From contig NZ_FXTE01000016.1 in NCBI RefSeq assembly GCF_900182615.1, positions 1 to 64,000 of the forward strand: a stretch of DNA of 64,000 nucleotides, read 5' to 3'. The notes below the pieces were generated by a model, which searched no databases, was not told where the DNA came from, and saw only the letters and a program-made list of their open reading frames with translations. Made by a program: the position numbers and the translations under genes. Positions 1-8,122 of this stretch are shown in pieces; within the stretch, counting starts at the first letter, position 1, and the number at the start of each line of letters is the position of its first letter. The DNA comes from Ruegeria faecimaris. GTDB taxonomy: Bacteria; Pseudomonadota; Alphaproteobacteria; Rhodobacterales; Rhodobacteraceae.

Positions 1-121
1 TTTGGCAGGCTCAAGGATTGGCGCCGTGTGGCAACCCGTTACGACAGGTGCCCGAAGGTCTTCCTCTCAGCAATCGCCATCGCAGCTCTCGTCATCTATT
101 GGCTATGAGTCCTGACCCTAG
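1..121 (+). mobile_element. 3' end of an IS5-family insertion sequence (partial)
   Basis: The first 108 bases encode the last 35 residues of a DDE transposase, ending in a TGA at 106-108. The peptide contains RLKDWRRVATRYDRCPKVFL, the typical C-terminus of IS5-family (IS427-like) transposases of alphaproteobacteria. The stretch just after the stop (gagtcctgaccctag, about 107-121) looks like the terminal inverted repeat, so the element probably ends near 121. The rest lies outside the window, so intactness cannot be judged. It sits about 10 bases from the stop codon of the convergent reductase gene, so it landed beside that gene and not inside it. Confidence 0.75.
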
Positions 122-131
122 AACCGCGCCT

Positions 132-1190
132 CTAATTGTCGAAGCTAATGCTCAGTTTATCTGAGGTAGCGATACTCTGGCAGGTTAATATATCTCCTCG
201 GGTGACATCGCTGTCTTCAAGGGCCATTCGAGCATGCATATGGACCTGACCTTTTGTTAGACGCGCTTTGCAGGCGCCGCATACTCCGGACTGGCAACTG
301 AAAGGTGGTGTTAAGCCCGCCGACAATATTGCATTCAGTAGCGTTTGATCTGCGGCAACAGGAACCTCGTGTGTCGCCCCGCCCAGTTCAACTTGTGCAT
401 TGGCGGCGATACCCGTCACACTGGAGGCTGTGACTGTAGCCCCGCCGAAGCTTTCCATATGAATTCGGCTCGCAGGTACGTCCAGTGCCATCAGCGCGTT
501 GCTCACGTCCGCATTCATAGCTCCGGGTCCGCAAATCCAGTAGTGGACATCTTGCGCCACAGGTGGGGTTTCCTTCACGGCGGCTTTTGTGGCATCTGCA
601 TCCACGCGACCTTTTCGCCACGAGCTGGACCAACTCCACAGCGAGGGTGCAGACAGGACATGGCGCAATGTGAACCGGACGACGTGATCAGTTTTCAATA
701 TGTCCAATTCTTCGCCAAAGATGATGCTTTCGCAATCGGCGTTGCCATAAATCAGATGAGCAACTGAATGAGGTTCTTTTTCGAGGACAGCGTTGATCAT
801 TGCAAAGAGCGGCGTGATGCCACTGCCTGCGCCAAAGAAATAGTGGGTGCGGCGCTTCAACGGGTCCGGCGTCAGAGAAAATTGACCGAACGGCGGCATG
901 ACATCGACCGTATCGCCGGGCTTTAGATGGTCTCCGATATGATTGGACACCAGCCCACCGGCCACCCGTTTTACCGTGATGCGCAAAAGGGCACCCGGCG
1001 GGTTGGAAATGGTGTAGCTGCGGCGTTGCTCTTTCTCGTTGAGGTGGAATCGAAGAGTGACATGCTGACCGGCTTGCCAGCAAAAGGTTTCTGCCAGACT
1101 GGTCGGTAGATCAAAGGTCACGCTTGTGGCTTTGCCGTTGATCTCAGGCCGGATTTCAGAAATTTTCAGGGAAAAGAAATCTGGGTTCAT
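132..1190 (-). CDS. Rieske-oxygenase reductase, FAD/NAD plus C-terminal 2Fe-2S ferredoxin
   Basis: A 352-residue electron-transfer protein of the ferredoxin-NADP reductase class that should pass electrons from NAD(P)H through flavin and a plant-type 2Fe-2S cluster to the oxygenase at 1768-2931. The FAD-binding motif RRSYTIS lies near residue 60 and a nucleotide-binding GAGSGITP motif follows. The ferredoxin domain has four Cys, about 299, 304, 307 and 337 (CQSGVCGAC then C). Start: ATG at 1190 preceded by GAGGAA and 7 bases after the stop of the preceding gene; the longer frame to 1211 would overlap that gene. Domain order (FAD, NAD, 2Fe-2S) matches PaaE, carnitine- and betaine-monooxygenase reductases. 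The natural substrate of the system is not visible. Confidence 0.85.
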   Translation of the reverse strand: MNPDFFSLKISEIRPEINGKATSVTFDLPTSLAETFCWQAGQHVTLRFHLNEKEQRRSYTISNPPGALLRITVKRVAGGLVSNHIGDHLKPGDTVDVMPPFGQFSLTPDPLKRRTHYFFGAGSGITPLFAMINAVLEKEPHSVAHLIYGNADCESIIFGEELDILKTDHVVRFTLRHVLSAPSLWSWSSSWRKGRVDADATKAAVKETPPVAQDVHYWICGPGAMNADVSNALMALDVPASRIHMESFGGATVTASSVTGIAANAQVELGGATHEVPVAADQTLLNAILSAGLTPPFSCQSGVCGACKARLTKGQVHMHARMALEDSDVTRGDILTCQSIATSDKLSISFDN

Positions 1191-1197
1191 GGTTTCC

Positions 1198-1683
1198 TCA
1201 ACGATAATCAAACGTGGTGTCGAGAGCTCGGATTGCCAGCTGACCAGCTTGCGGGGCGATGAAAAACCTATCCGTCTGGTTCATCGTTCCAGTTGTGTCG
1301 TCCCAGATGTAATCAACACGGGTCTTGGCGGTGACACGCGTGCCGCCGTCGGTGAATTCCGAGGAAAACGTGGGCGCACCGCGCCTTGTTTCCCTGTATC
1401 CCTGCATCGCGTCGGCCAATGTGGTATCCTGATGCCAATCAGGAAGTGTTTCCCAATCGGCCACCGGATAGGAAAACGTCTCATCTGGCTGCCCAAGCCC
1501 GAATTTGATTGTGACAGTATGTACTGCCTTCGGGTGCCAGTCTTTCCACGTTGCGGCGATCGCTGCCTCATCTGTTGCATTGAGATAGCGCGCCGTCAGG
1601 TCCTTGGGTTCGTCTGACGGGTTGGCCAAGACCAGTCCGGTTGCCAGGATCGTACCGATCAAGGTTGCAAGAATGCGTTTCAT
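1198..1683 (-). CDS. small exported protein, SnoaL-like fold possible
   Basis: A 161-residue protein with a clear signal peptide (MKRILATLIGTILATGLVLA, cleavage near residue 21). The mature part resembles small SnoaL/NTF2-like proteins: an early helix with AAIAATWKDWHPKAV followed by strands rich in Trp, Thr and Asp. This is a weak resemblance and no catalytic residues are obvious. It lies between the Rieske oxygenase and the reductase in the same operon, with GGAAAG before the ATG at 1683 and its TGA 7 bases before the next start. Its place inside an oxygenase operon suggests an accessory periplasmic role, which is inference only. Confidence 0.65.
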   Translation of the reverse strand: MKRILATLIGTILATGLVLANPSDEPKDLTARYLNATDEAAIAATWKDWHPKAVHTVTIKFGLGQPDETFSYPVADWETLPDWHQDTTLADAMQGYRETRRGAPTFSSEFTDGGTRVTAKTRVDYIWDDTTGTMNQTDRFFIAPQAGQLAIRALDTTFDYR

Positions 1684-1767
1684 TTACTTTCCAAATTTGG
1701 CGGAGTGGATGGAAGTGTACGACCGGGCAATTGAAGGAGTGATCCGATATTGACCCAAGGCATCTGG

Positions 1768-2931
1768 CTAAGTTTCGGCTTCTTGTGTCTCAAGGAAGTC
1801 CAGGATTTCTTGTTGGTGCCTGACCACGGGGCTTTCCCCGTTGGCGGCAGGGCCGACCTCAAAAAACGGGCTGGTCAGTGATTTCTGCTGTTGCTCACAG
1901 GCGTAAATATCTTCGGCTGTGAAATCACCCGACGCCATTGGATCATCTTCGCCGATTGCGTCGCTGTCAGGATATTTTGGGCCGCCGAAATCCTTCCAGA
2001 AACTCCAACTGCTCCATTCCTGTTTCTGAAATTCCCACCCTGAGGCATTCGCCAGTTTGGTGCGGTTTTCCACGCGCGTCAGATCAGGACCCAAGGGCGT
2101 GATAATGAAAATGTTCCAGCTATCCTCGCCCGCGCCAAGCCCGATACCGGGAAACAGCATTGGCACCCAGGCCCCAATATGGGGTTCTGGTATTGCCCGT
2201 GGTGTAGGCAGGTTTTTCTCCAAATCCTTGGCATAATCTGGCGCTGGCGGTTCCCAGAAGTGATAGTGCGGACCTTTCCAGCCGTATTCCGCCCGCGCAT
2301 GATCATACATGTGCAGCGTATTCGAATGAAGATGGCTCAGGTGATAGACGTCGATATAGTTTTCAACCACGATCTTCCAGTTGGCCTTGATCTCATAGCT
2401 TTGCCGCGCATCGGAATATTCCATCAGGTCTTCCGGCGTGTGTGGCCCCAACAGCGGATCAACCGCACCAAACCATTCAGCAAGGCTTGGCGGATTCGGA
2501 TCAGGATGCACAAAGAGCATACCGCGCCAGATATCCACACTGGCGGGTTTGAGGCTGAGGCAGGATTTGTCGACACCATTAGGGTATTCCTTTGCCTCAT
2601 CCGGAACAGAAATCAAGTTGCCCTCCAGGTCGTATGTCCAGTCATGATAGGGGCACGTCAGCGCCTTTTGTGTTTTCCCAACGGCCCGGATCAATTGCGT
2701 GCCACGGTGACGGCAGATGTTATGAAACGCCCGCAAACGGTGATCGCGCCCCATCACGATAAAGATGTTGTTAAGCCCCGCCTGAACCGACACAAAATGA
2801 CCGGGCCCTGGCACGTCTTCGGCCAACCCGGCATAGCGCCAAGTGCGCGAGAAGATCTGCCTTTGCTCGCGGTCGAACCAGTCTTGCGACGTATAGGCGT
2901 CAACGGGAAGGCGGTGGTACATTTGGGTCAT
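1768..2931 (-). CDS. Rieske non-heme iron oxygenase, catalytic alpha subunit
   Basis: A 387-residue aromatic-ring-hydroxylating-type oxygenase. The N-terminal Rieske domain has Cys73/His75 (CRH) and Cys93/His96 (CPYH), the complete set for a 2Fe-2S Rieske cluster. The C-terminal SRPBCC domain has the mononuclear-iron motif in VVENYIDVYHLSHLH (Asn191, Asp194, His197, His202). The length fits single-component alpha subunits such as choline, betaine, carnitine or dicamba-type oxygenases. The ATG at 2931 has GAGG upstream and lies 9 bases after the small membrane protein gene. With the reductase at 132-1190 it would form a two-component monooxygenase. No beta subunit is present, which argues against classical dioxygenases. 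Substrate unknown. Confidence 0.88.
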   Translation of the reverse strand: MTQMYHRLPVDAYTSQDWFDREQRQIFSRTWRYAGLAEDVPGPGHFVSVQAGLNNIFIVMGRDHRLRAFHNICRHRGTQLIRAVGKTQKALTCPYHDWTYDLEGNLISVPDEAKEYPNGVDKSCLSLKPASVDIWRGMLFVHPDPNPPSLAEWFGAVDPLLGPHTPEDLMEYSDARQSYEIKANWKIVVENYIDVYHLSHLHSNTLHMYDHARAEYGWKGPHYHFWEPPAPDYAKDLEKNLPTPRAIPEPHIGAWVPMLFPGIGLGAGEDSWNIFIITPLGPDLTRVENRTKLANASGWEFQKQEWSSWSFWKDFGGPKYPDSDAIGEDDPMASGDFTAEDIYACEQQQKSLTSPFFEVGPAANGESPVVRHQQEILDFLETQEAET

Positions 2932-2940
2932 GGCAACCTC

Positions 2941-3204
2941 TTAAACAAGCCAGATGGCGTAGGTCGGAAATAGGCTGGCCGCGATCATCATCAGGCCGAA
3001 CACAGCCCAAAGGATCGCAACTGCCCAGAAAAGGATCGGATCGTGTTCGCGCGAGATATCAAAGACAAGTGCGGTCTGACCCGTCATAATCGATGGCACC
3101 AACCACCACAGAAACAGCAGGCCCCAAACCCAGTAGAGCCCCAGCACAGCCGCAACCAAAAGAACTGGTAATGCCATATGATTGACAAGGCGTCGGGTGC
3201 TCAT
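2941..3204 (-). CDS. small two-helix membrane protein of the oxygenase operon
   Basis: An 87-residue hydrophobic protein with two predicted membrane spans, roughly residues 10-38 (rich in Leu, Val, Trp) and 58-85, joined by a polar loop containing FDISREHDPI. Its ATG overlaps the TGA of the TetR gene (ATGA), and the Rieske gene starts 9 bases after its stop, so it is translationally embedded in the operon. No family was recognised. It could be an inner-membrane partner or uptake helper for the oxygenase substrate, but nothing in the sequence proves this. Confidence 0.65.
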   Translation of the reverse strand: MSTRRLVNHMALPVLLVAAVLGLYWVWGLLFLWWLVPSIMTGQTALVFDISREHDPILFWAVAILWAVFGLMMIAASLFPTYAIWLV

Positions 3205-3791
3205 ACGTTCGGCTCCAAACTGGCGGCAAGGATCGTTGCAGCCTGTTTCAGCTCTTCGCGCCAGACCTCGGGCGGATTTAGCGGGGTCAGCGAATCCAGG
3301 TTCACATATGTTGCGGAAATCCCCTGCGAAACGGCACGGATCTGGGCAGGAGGGGCGTTCGGAAAGGCGCGTTTCAACACGGCTTCGATCACCTCAAAGA
3401 ACTGCTCCAAGCTGTCGACAAGGGGTTGTCGCATTGACGGATGATTGGCGACGGATGTGACAAGCGACTGGTAGGCCAGCATTACGCGCGGATCATTAGG
3501 GACAGATTTATCAAACAGCAGATCGATCAGATCAGCTGTTGTGCCCGTTGGTTCCAACGCGTCCCGAAGGGCGGTTGTCGCCTGCGCAAACCTGTCTACG
3601 ACATGGCTTATAAGGGCCCCGGTCATCTCGTCCTTGTTGCCCAAATAATGACGCAGGATGGGTCGTTTGACACCAGCCTCAGTCGCGACGCGCTCTTGGG
3701 TGGCCCCCTCCAATCCGAAACGGGACACACATGTGAGATATGCATCAAGAATCTGTTCTGATCGCTGGTCTTTAAGACTGGGACGGGGCAT
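3201..3791 (-). CDS. TetR-family transcriptional repressor
   Basis: A 196-residue TetR-type regulator. The N-terminal helix-turn-helix spans about residues 10-55 (RSEQILDAYLTCVSRFGLEG through GVKRPILRHYLGNKDEM), and the variable ligand-binding domain follows. It is the first gene of the oxygenase operon and overlaps the next gene by 4 bases, so it is probably autoregulated. Two identical half-site palindromes lie directly upstream (3807-3856) and fit as its operators. The presumed inducer is the oxygenase substrate or a metabolite of it. Confidence 0.88.
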   Translation of the reverse strand: MPRPSLKDQRSEQILDAYLTCVSRFGLEGATQERVATEAGVKRPILRHYLGNKDEMTGALISHVVDRFAQATTALRDALEPTGTTADLIDLLFDKSVPNDPRVMLAYQSLVTSVANHPSMRQPLVDSLEQFFEVIEAVLKRAFPNAPPAQIRAVSQGISATYVNLDSLTPLNPPEVWREELKQAATILAASLEPNV

Positions 3792-3806
3792 CGCTTATCT
3801 CGTTTA

Positions 3807-3856
3807 TTGTCACATCTGACAAATAACTATTCAAAGTATATTGTCAATAATGACAA
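3807..3856 (-). promoter_or_regulatory. twin palindromic operator and promoter of the tetR-oxygenase operon
   Basis: Two copies of TTGTCA-N4-TGACAA occur at 3807-3822 and 3841-3856, 34 bp apart centre to centre (about three helical turns). They lie 16-65 bp upstream of the TetR start. On the minus strand the distal copy contains a perfect TTGACA (complement of 3842-3847), so it overlaps a consensus -35. This is the usual architecture of an autorepressed TetR promoter. The assignment to this regulator is by position. Confidence 0.7.
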
Positions 3857-3906
3857 TTAATAAATCTCTGCAAGAGCCGGTGCGCCCAAAGCCCCGAGAG
3901 GTCATT

Positions 3907-5013
3907 TCAATGTATTAAGGTTTCAGTGTTTGTTGCCGCCACAGGTAGCTTTCGCCGCATTGAATCCGTGTCGACCTCAAGTTTGCCAAAAAGTTTGTCG
4001 ACCCAATGGACGGCCCCGGATGTCAAAAGAAAAACCTCCGGCACCACAATCCACTCGCCAATCCACACACCGCCGGAACGCTCATGCTGGTGTAAAGTCA
4101 ATTCGCCAATCTGCTCGGCGCGTTGACGTCCCAGTCTTCCGACAGCCTCGCCAAACTCTGATGCCCGTTGGTTCTGCTTATGCGCCATCGCAGATGAGGC
4201 GCCCCGACCCGTTTCGTGAGTTTCCGCGATTTCGGCAATGTCGGTTGAGGACAACAAATTCACGTTATGTGAGATTTTGCAGATGGTTGCACACAGCGCA
4301 CCAAGCGCTGTCACGATGTCCGCTATTCCATCCCTTGCATTTTGCCAGTGTGGGTCTACGACCCTCAGCCCCAACGCCTGTGCAACAGCCCGTTTGATCT
4401 GTAACCCATCATCATTATCATAGGCTCTCAGATCCCCAACTGGTCCTCCGATTTGAACATTCAACCCTCGCAGCGCGGCGTCATCAATTGCGTTCTGTCG
4501 ACGCACCAGCTCAGATTTCCAGACCTGCAGTTTGGTGGCGAAGCACATCGGAACGGCGTGCTGGCCGTTGGTGCGGCCCATCATCATCGTGCCCCCATGA
4601 TGATCGATCTGCTGATCCAGCAATGTAAGGAGCCGCTGCACGTCCAGACCGATCTCTGTGAGTCCAGCCTTCATTTGCATTGCAAGAGCTGTGTCCATGA
4701 TGTCTTGCGTCGTTGCACGGAAATGAAAGTACTTCGCATGATCGCCAAGCGCTTCGCGCATCTGCTGAATAAGCCCAACAATAGGTCGACCCACAATCAA
4801 CAAGTCCGCCTGCATTTGGTCCTTGTCGAGCATCTGAGGCGACAAAGCCTCAATCGCACGGGCTGCATCATTAGGAATAAGCCCCGCCTCGGCCTGACAT
4901 CGAGCCAGGGTTTGCTCAACCTTCAACCAGGCTGAGATCGTGCTGTGTTCTGACCAAATGACGCGCATGTCGAGGGTCGAGAAACAGTCGCGGTAAAGGC
5001 CAAAATCAAGCAT
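3907..5013 (-). CDS. fumarase/aspartase-superfamily lyase, PcaB-like
   Basis: A 368-residue member of the superfamily that includes 3-carboxy-cis,cis-muconate cycloisomerase, adenylosuccinate lyase and argininosuccinate lyase. The signature loop reads GASSAMAHKQNQ (family GSSxMPxKxN) and the upstream TTQDIMDTALAMQ segment is CMLE-like. The ATG at 5013 overlaps the stop of tctA by 8 bases and follows GGAGGG, so it is co-translated with the tct transporter and probably acts on the imported acid. The protein stops soon after the central helical domain (…KLPVAATNTETLIH), where relatives continue for several dozen residues, so the C-terminal domain appears missing or very short. Exact reaction unknown. 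Confidence 0.75.
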   Translation of the reverse strand: MLDFGLYRDCFSTLDMRVIWSEHSTISAWLKVEQTLARCQAEAGLIPNDAARAIEALSPQMLDKDQMQADLLIVGRPIVGLIQQMREALGDHAKYFHFRATTQDIMDTALAMQMKAGLTEIGLDVQRLLTLLDQQIDHHGGTMMMGRTNGQHAVPMCFATKLQVWKSELVRRQNAIDDAALRGLNVQIGGPVGDLRAYDNDDGLQIKRAVAQALGLRVVDPHWQNARDGIADIVTALGALCATICKISHNVNLLSSTDIAEIAETHETGRGASSAMAHKQNQRASEFGEAVGRLGRQRAEQIGELTLHQHERSGGVWIGEWIVVPEVFLLTSGAVHWVDKLFGKLEVDTDSMRRKLPVAATNTETLIH

Positions 5014-6520
5014 CACCCAGCCCTCCCTGCGTCAGCTTTCGGTCTTTCAGGATACCCCGGATGCGGAATGCTATCGCGCCTGCACCGATGATTATGAAAG
5101 CCAGCGCGATTGGGCGCTCGACAAAAATCAGTGCGCCCCCATCCGACATCAAAAGCGATTGGCGAAAGGTCTCTTCGGCGCCTTTTGCCAGTACAAATGA
5201 GATGACAAAGGCGGCGATGTTAAAGTCGTGCTTTCGCATCAGCCAACCAACAAACCCTGCCACGGTCATCACGGTCACGTCGAACATCGACCCGCGTGCC
5301 GAATAGGCGGCGACAAAGGCGGTCATGAAGATCATCGGATAGAGGACGTTGGTCGGGATCTTCAGGATCAACCGGGCCACTTGCGTCGCCCCGAAATAGC
5401 CGATCACGCCATACGCAATGACCCCCAGCATACCGCACGCGAACAGCTTATAGACCAATTCCTTGTCGGTCAGGAAAAGTGTTGGTCCAACCTGAATGCC
5501 ATGGATCAGGAAGACACCCAGAAGAATGGCGCCAATGGTCGACCCCGGTATTCCCAACGTCAACAGGGGAGCCATAGATGGGCCGGAAACCGCATTGTTT
5601 GCTGCTTCGGGTGCTGCGACACCTTCCAATGCGCCCTTGCCCCATCGCTCGGGGTTCTTCGCCCGGCGCTTCCCTTCACCGTAGGATATGAAAGCGGCAA
5701 TCGCTGAGCCCAGCCCCGGCAGGACGCCGATACCTGCCCCGATAAAGCCACCACGCAAGGCGTGCGGCAGGCAGGGTTTGTATTCCTCCCAGGTCAGATC
5801 ATTGCCGTCTTGCGTGCTGTCGTTCTCTTTAGTCTCACCATGGGTTTTCCGACGCTCTTCCAATTGGGCAATTACTTCGCCTAGAACAAAGACACCGATC
5901 ATCAGGGGAACCAGTCCAATGCCATTGGACAAGTCGAAGGAGCCAAAGGTGTAGCGTTCCTCGCTCGAAATCGGATCAAGCCCAACCATGGCGACCAGAA
6001 TTCCCATCAGGGCCGACGCCAGTCCTTTGACTACGGATTTGCCGATTACCGATCCAATCACAACAAAAGCGGCAAAATAGATTGCAAAGGTTTCCGGCGG
6101 TCCCAGTTTCAATGCGATGGACGCGATGAACCCTACACCGATGACCAACATGATATCCCCCATCAGATCGCCAATGACTGACGAGATGGTGGCAACCTTC
6201 ATCGCCTTTCCTGCCTTTCCCGCGCGCGCCAGCGGATAGCCGTCGATCTGGGTGGCAGCACTGGCAGCTGTGCCCGGCGTATTGAACAGAATGGCCGCGA
6301 TTGATCCACCATAGCGTCCGGATTTGCCAATCACGTAAAGAAACGCCAAGGCGAAAAGGGGCGACATATAGAAAGTGATCGGCAACAGCATTGCGATGGC
6401 GGCTGATGCGGTCAGTCCGGGGGTCGCACCCACGATCATGCCAACAAACGCCGCCAATACGATGGCGAAAAGCAGCATCGGATCTGTAATCACCGAAAGA
6501 AGAGCGGGAAAGATTTCCAT
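5006..6520 (-). CDS. tctA: tripartite tricarboxylate transporter, large permease TctA
   Basis: A 504-residue polytopic membrane protein with the TctA hallmark GATPGLTASAAIAMLLP near residues 27-45 and a second repeat-like GVLPGLGSAIAAFISYGEGK near residue 262. About 11-12 hydrophobic segments are visible. It forms the transport channel with TctB (6527-6994) and depends on the periplasmic TctC protein (7065-8022). The start ATG at 6520 follows AGGGG and lies 6 bases after tctB. Known members carry citrate, terephthalate, protocatechuate or other carboxylates. The lyase overlapping its 3' end hints at an aromatic-derived or dicarboxylic acid. Confidence 0.92.
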   Translation of the reverse strand: MEIFPALLSVITDPMLLFAIVLAAFVGMIVGATPGLTASAAIAMLLPITFYMSPLFALAFLYVIGKSGRYGGSIAAILFNTPGTAASAATQIDGYPLARAGKAGKAMKVATISSVIGDLMGDIMLVIGVGFIASIALKLGPPETFAIYFAAFVVIGSVIGKSVVKGLASALMGILVAMVGLDPISSEERYTFGSFDLSNGIGLVPLMIGVFVLGEVIAQLEERRKTHGETKENDSTQDGNDLTWEEYKPCLPHALRGGFIGAGIGVLPGLGSAIAAFISYGEGKRRAKNPERWGKGALEGVAAPEAANNAVSGPSMAPLLTLGIPGSTIGAILLGVFLIHGIQVGPTLFLTDKELVYKLFACGMLGVIAYGVIGYFGATQVARLILKIPTNVLYPMIFMTAFVAAYSARGSMFDVTVMTVAGFVGWLMRKHDFNIAAFVISFVLAKGAEETFRQSLLMSDGGALIFVERPIALAFIIIGAGAIAFRIRGILKDRKLTQGGLGDA

Positions 6521-6526
6521 ATTTTG

Positions 6527-6994
6527 TTACCCCTGAATCCAGTTCAGCAGATCAAAGACCTCGCCATAGGGTGGGAATACGCCGAGCAGCACAAAGAAAA
6601 TGATGTGAAAGACCAGCGGGCACAGAATGACTGATAGCGCCAATCCGGTCCGACTACGGACGCCAAAAATGTAGAGAACCAGTGGAGCAACAATCGCAGT
6701 CGGAACAAGGTATCCGAACCATCGGAAAGATTGCTGATAGATCAGCGCAATGATGAAAAGGCCGATGATCTCAAGCGTGGCCCCATTGTCGGGTTCGCCT
6801 TGTGCTCCACCTGCGTTCTGACGTGTGACCCCGATGATCAGGAATCCGGACAGAGCAAGCAGCGCAACAGCTGCAGCAAAAGGCACAATGCCAGCCCATG
6901 TATCACCGGGCGAGGCCGCTGGCACTTGCCAGGCACTCCAGATGGCAACACATGAAATGGCTGCCAGAACAAGCCCTTCGGCATAAGCACGCAT
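6527..6994 (-). CDS. tctB: tripartite tricarboxylate transporter, small permease TctB
   Basis: A 155-residue protein with four hydrophobic segments, the standard size and topology of the TctB subunit. It pairs with TctA, whose gene starts 6 bases later. The ATG at 6994 follows GGAGGGAATT; a longer reading to 7009 is less likely because it lacks this spacing. The sequence is poorly conserved, as usual for TctB, so the call rests on size, membrane pattern and position between tctC and tctA. Confidence 0.85.
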   Translation of the reverse strand: MRAYAEGLVLAAISCVAIWSAWQVPAASPGDTWAGIVPFAAAVALLALSGFLIIGVTRQNAGGAQGEPDNGATLEIIGLFIIALIYQQSFRWFGYLVPTAIVAPLVLYIFGVRSRTGLALSVILCPLVFHIIFFVLLGVFPPYGEVFDLLNWIQG

Positions 6995-7028
6995 AATTCC
7001 CTCCGTCACACATTGGTCGTTGAGAGAG

Positions 7029-7054
7029 ATCGGGTGGCGATATCGCCACCTGAT
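7029..7054 (-). repeat. 26-nt palindromic stem-loop between tctC and tctB
   Basis: The stretch pairs with itself almost completely: arms around GGTGGCGAT/ATCGCCACC plus flanking ATC/GAT with one G-U pair. The transcript would carry a stem of up to 11 bp just after the binding-protein gene. No U-tract follows on the minus strand, so it looks like an mRNA-stabilising or attenuating stem and not a full terminator. Confidence 0.65.
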
Positions 7055-7064
7055 CCTGTCAGTC

Positions 7065-8022
7065 TCAGTTCGTCAGGCTATCCACCAAAGGCGCGGCGTC
7101 TTCTTTCATCGCCGAAAGTGTTGCCTTGGCATCTGCGCCGTTTTGATAGACCGGTCCGGTTCCGCGTGAGGCCAGGAGTTCGGCAAACTCAGGTTTCGCT
7201 GCGATCTGTTCCAGTGCGTCTTCCATGGCCGCAACCACCTCGGGCGGCGTGTCTTTTGGTGCGAATACAATCACCGGGGACGATACGGCAGCGAAGGGTA
7301 TCCCTAGTTCACCAAATGATGGCACATCCGACATAATCCCGTCGCGGTCCTGACTGTTGACCGCCAGCGCGCAGCTGATCCTCAAAACCGGCCAATTGCT
7401 GCACGCCAAGGAAACCGAAATCAGCTTGTTCGCCAATTAGTGCTGCACGGGTCGGACCACCACCTTTGAATGGTACATCCTGTGCCTCGATGCCGTTGTT
7501 GGCCAGAAAGCCCAGGCCGCCAACATGGTGAAACCCGCCGCGTCCCGAATGCGCCCAACGAAGCGATCCTGGATCAGCCTTTGCCGCGTCGATCACGTCT
7601 TGCACGCTTTGGAATGGGCTGTCCTTTGGCACCATCAGCGATGTCTGCAACTGACCGACCTGAGCGACAAAATTGAAACTTTCCAATGCGTCAATGTCGG
7701 TGTCCCGCGCCATGGTCGACAAAAGGAACGACCCACCCGACGTCATCATCATCGTGTATCCATCCGGACGCGCACCGACGACCGAGTTGGCGCCGTTCAG
7801 ACCGCCCGAACCGGGCTTGTTCACGACTACAACTGGTACCTCCAATATGCCCTCGGCTGCCGCCGAGATGGCACGTGCATAAGCATCTGTACCACCACCG
7901 GCCTTGTACGGCACGATGAGGTTGATGGGGCGCTTGGGCCAGTCGGCAGCAAAGCTGGCTGTGGCTGTTGTCGCTACGGCAACGGCGGCAATGGCCGCGT
8001 TAAGTAGTGTTCTGCGTTTCAT
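7065..8022 (-). pseudogene. tctC: tctC, periplasmic binding protein of the tct transporter, frameshifted
   Basis: Together the two reading frames give a complete TctC/Bug-family binding protein of about 319 residues. The 5' part (8022 to about 7370) has a signal peptide MKRRTLLNAAIAAVAVAT and the Bug motif WPKRPINLIVPYKAGGGTD. The 3' part (about 7370 to 7065) continues with LAVNSQDRD and PSFGELGIPF in another frame. The frames join at 7367-7372 (gcgcgc). Adding one GC dinucleotide restores CAG CTG CGC GCG CTG GCG (QLRALA), so the break is explained by loss of one repeat unit. The start ATG at 8022 follows GGAGG. Either a real inactivating mutation or a sequencing error; the transporter would lack its binding protein if real. 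Confidence 0.8.
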
Positions 8023-8047
8023 CGGGTCCTCCCATAAGCTCGACCCT

Positions 8048-8062
8048 AAACTATCTAAGTTT
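8048..8062. promoter_or_regulatory. candidate LysR operator between tctC and the divergent lysR gene
   Basis: A perfect dyad AAACT-atcta-AGTTT lies in the 100-bp divergent intergenic region, with partial extension of the arms (CCC to the left, GGG to the right). LysR regulators commonly bind dyads in such shared promoters. Position supports the call, but the spacing is shorter than the canonical T-N11-A form. Confidence 0.4.
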
Positions 8063-8122
8063 GGGTGTTGATAAAAATGCAAAGATAACATCTACTCTTG
8101 CAAAAAACGAAAGACTGGGTGA

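Noticed and set aside
3907-5013. Adenylosuccinate lyase purB
   Set aside because: The signature region and the tct operon context fit a CMLE-like catabolic lyase better, and the protein is too short for PurB.
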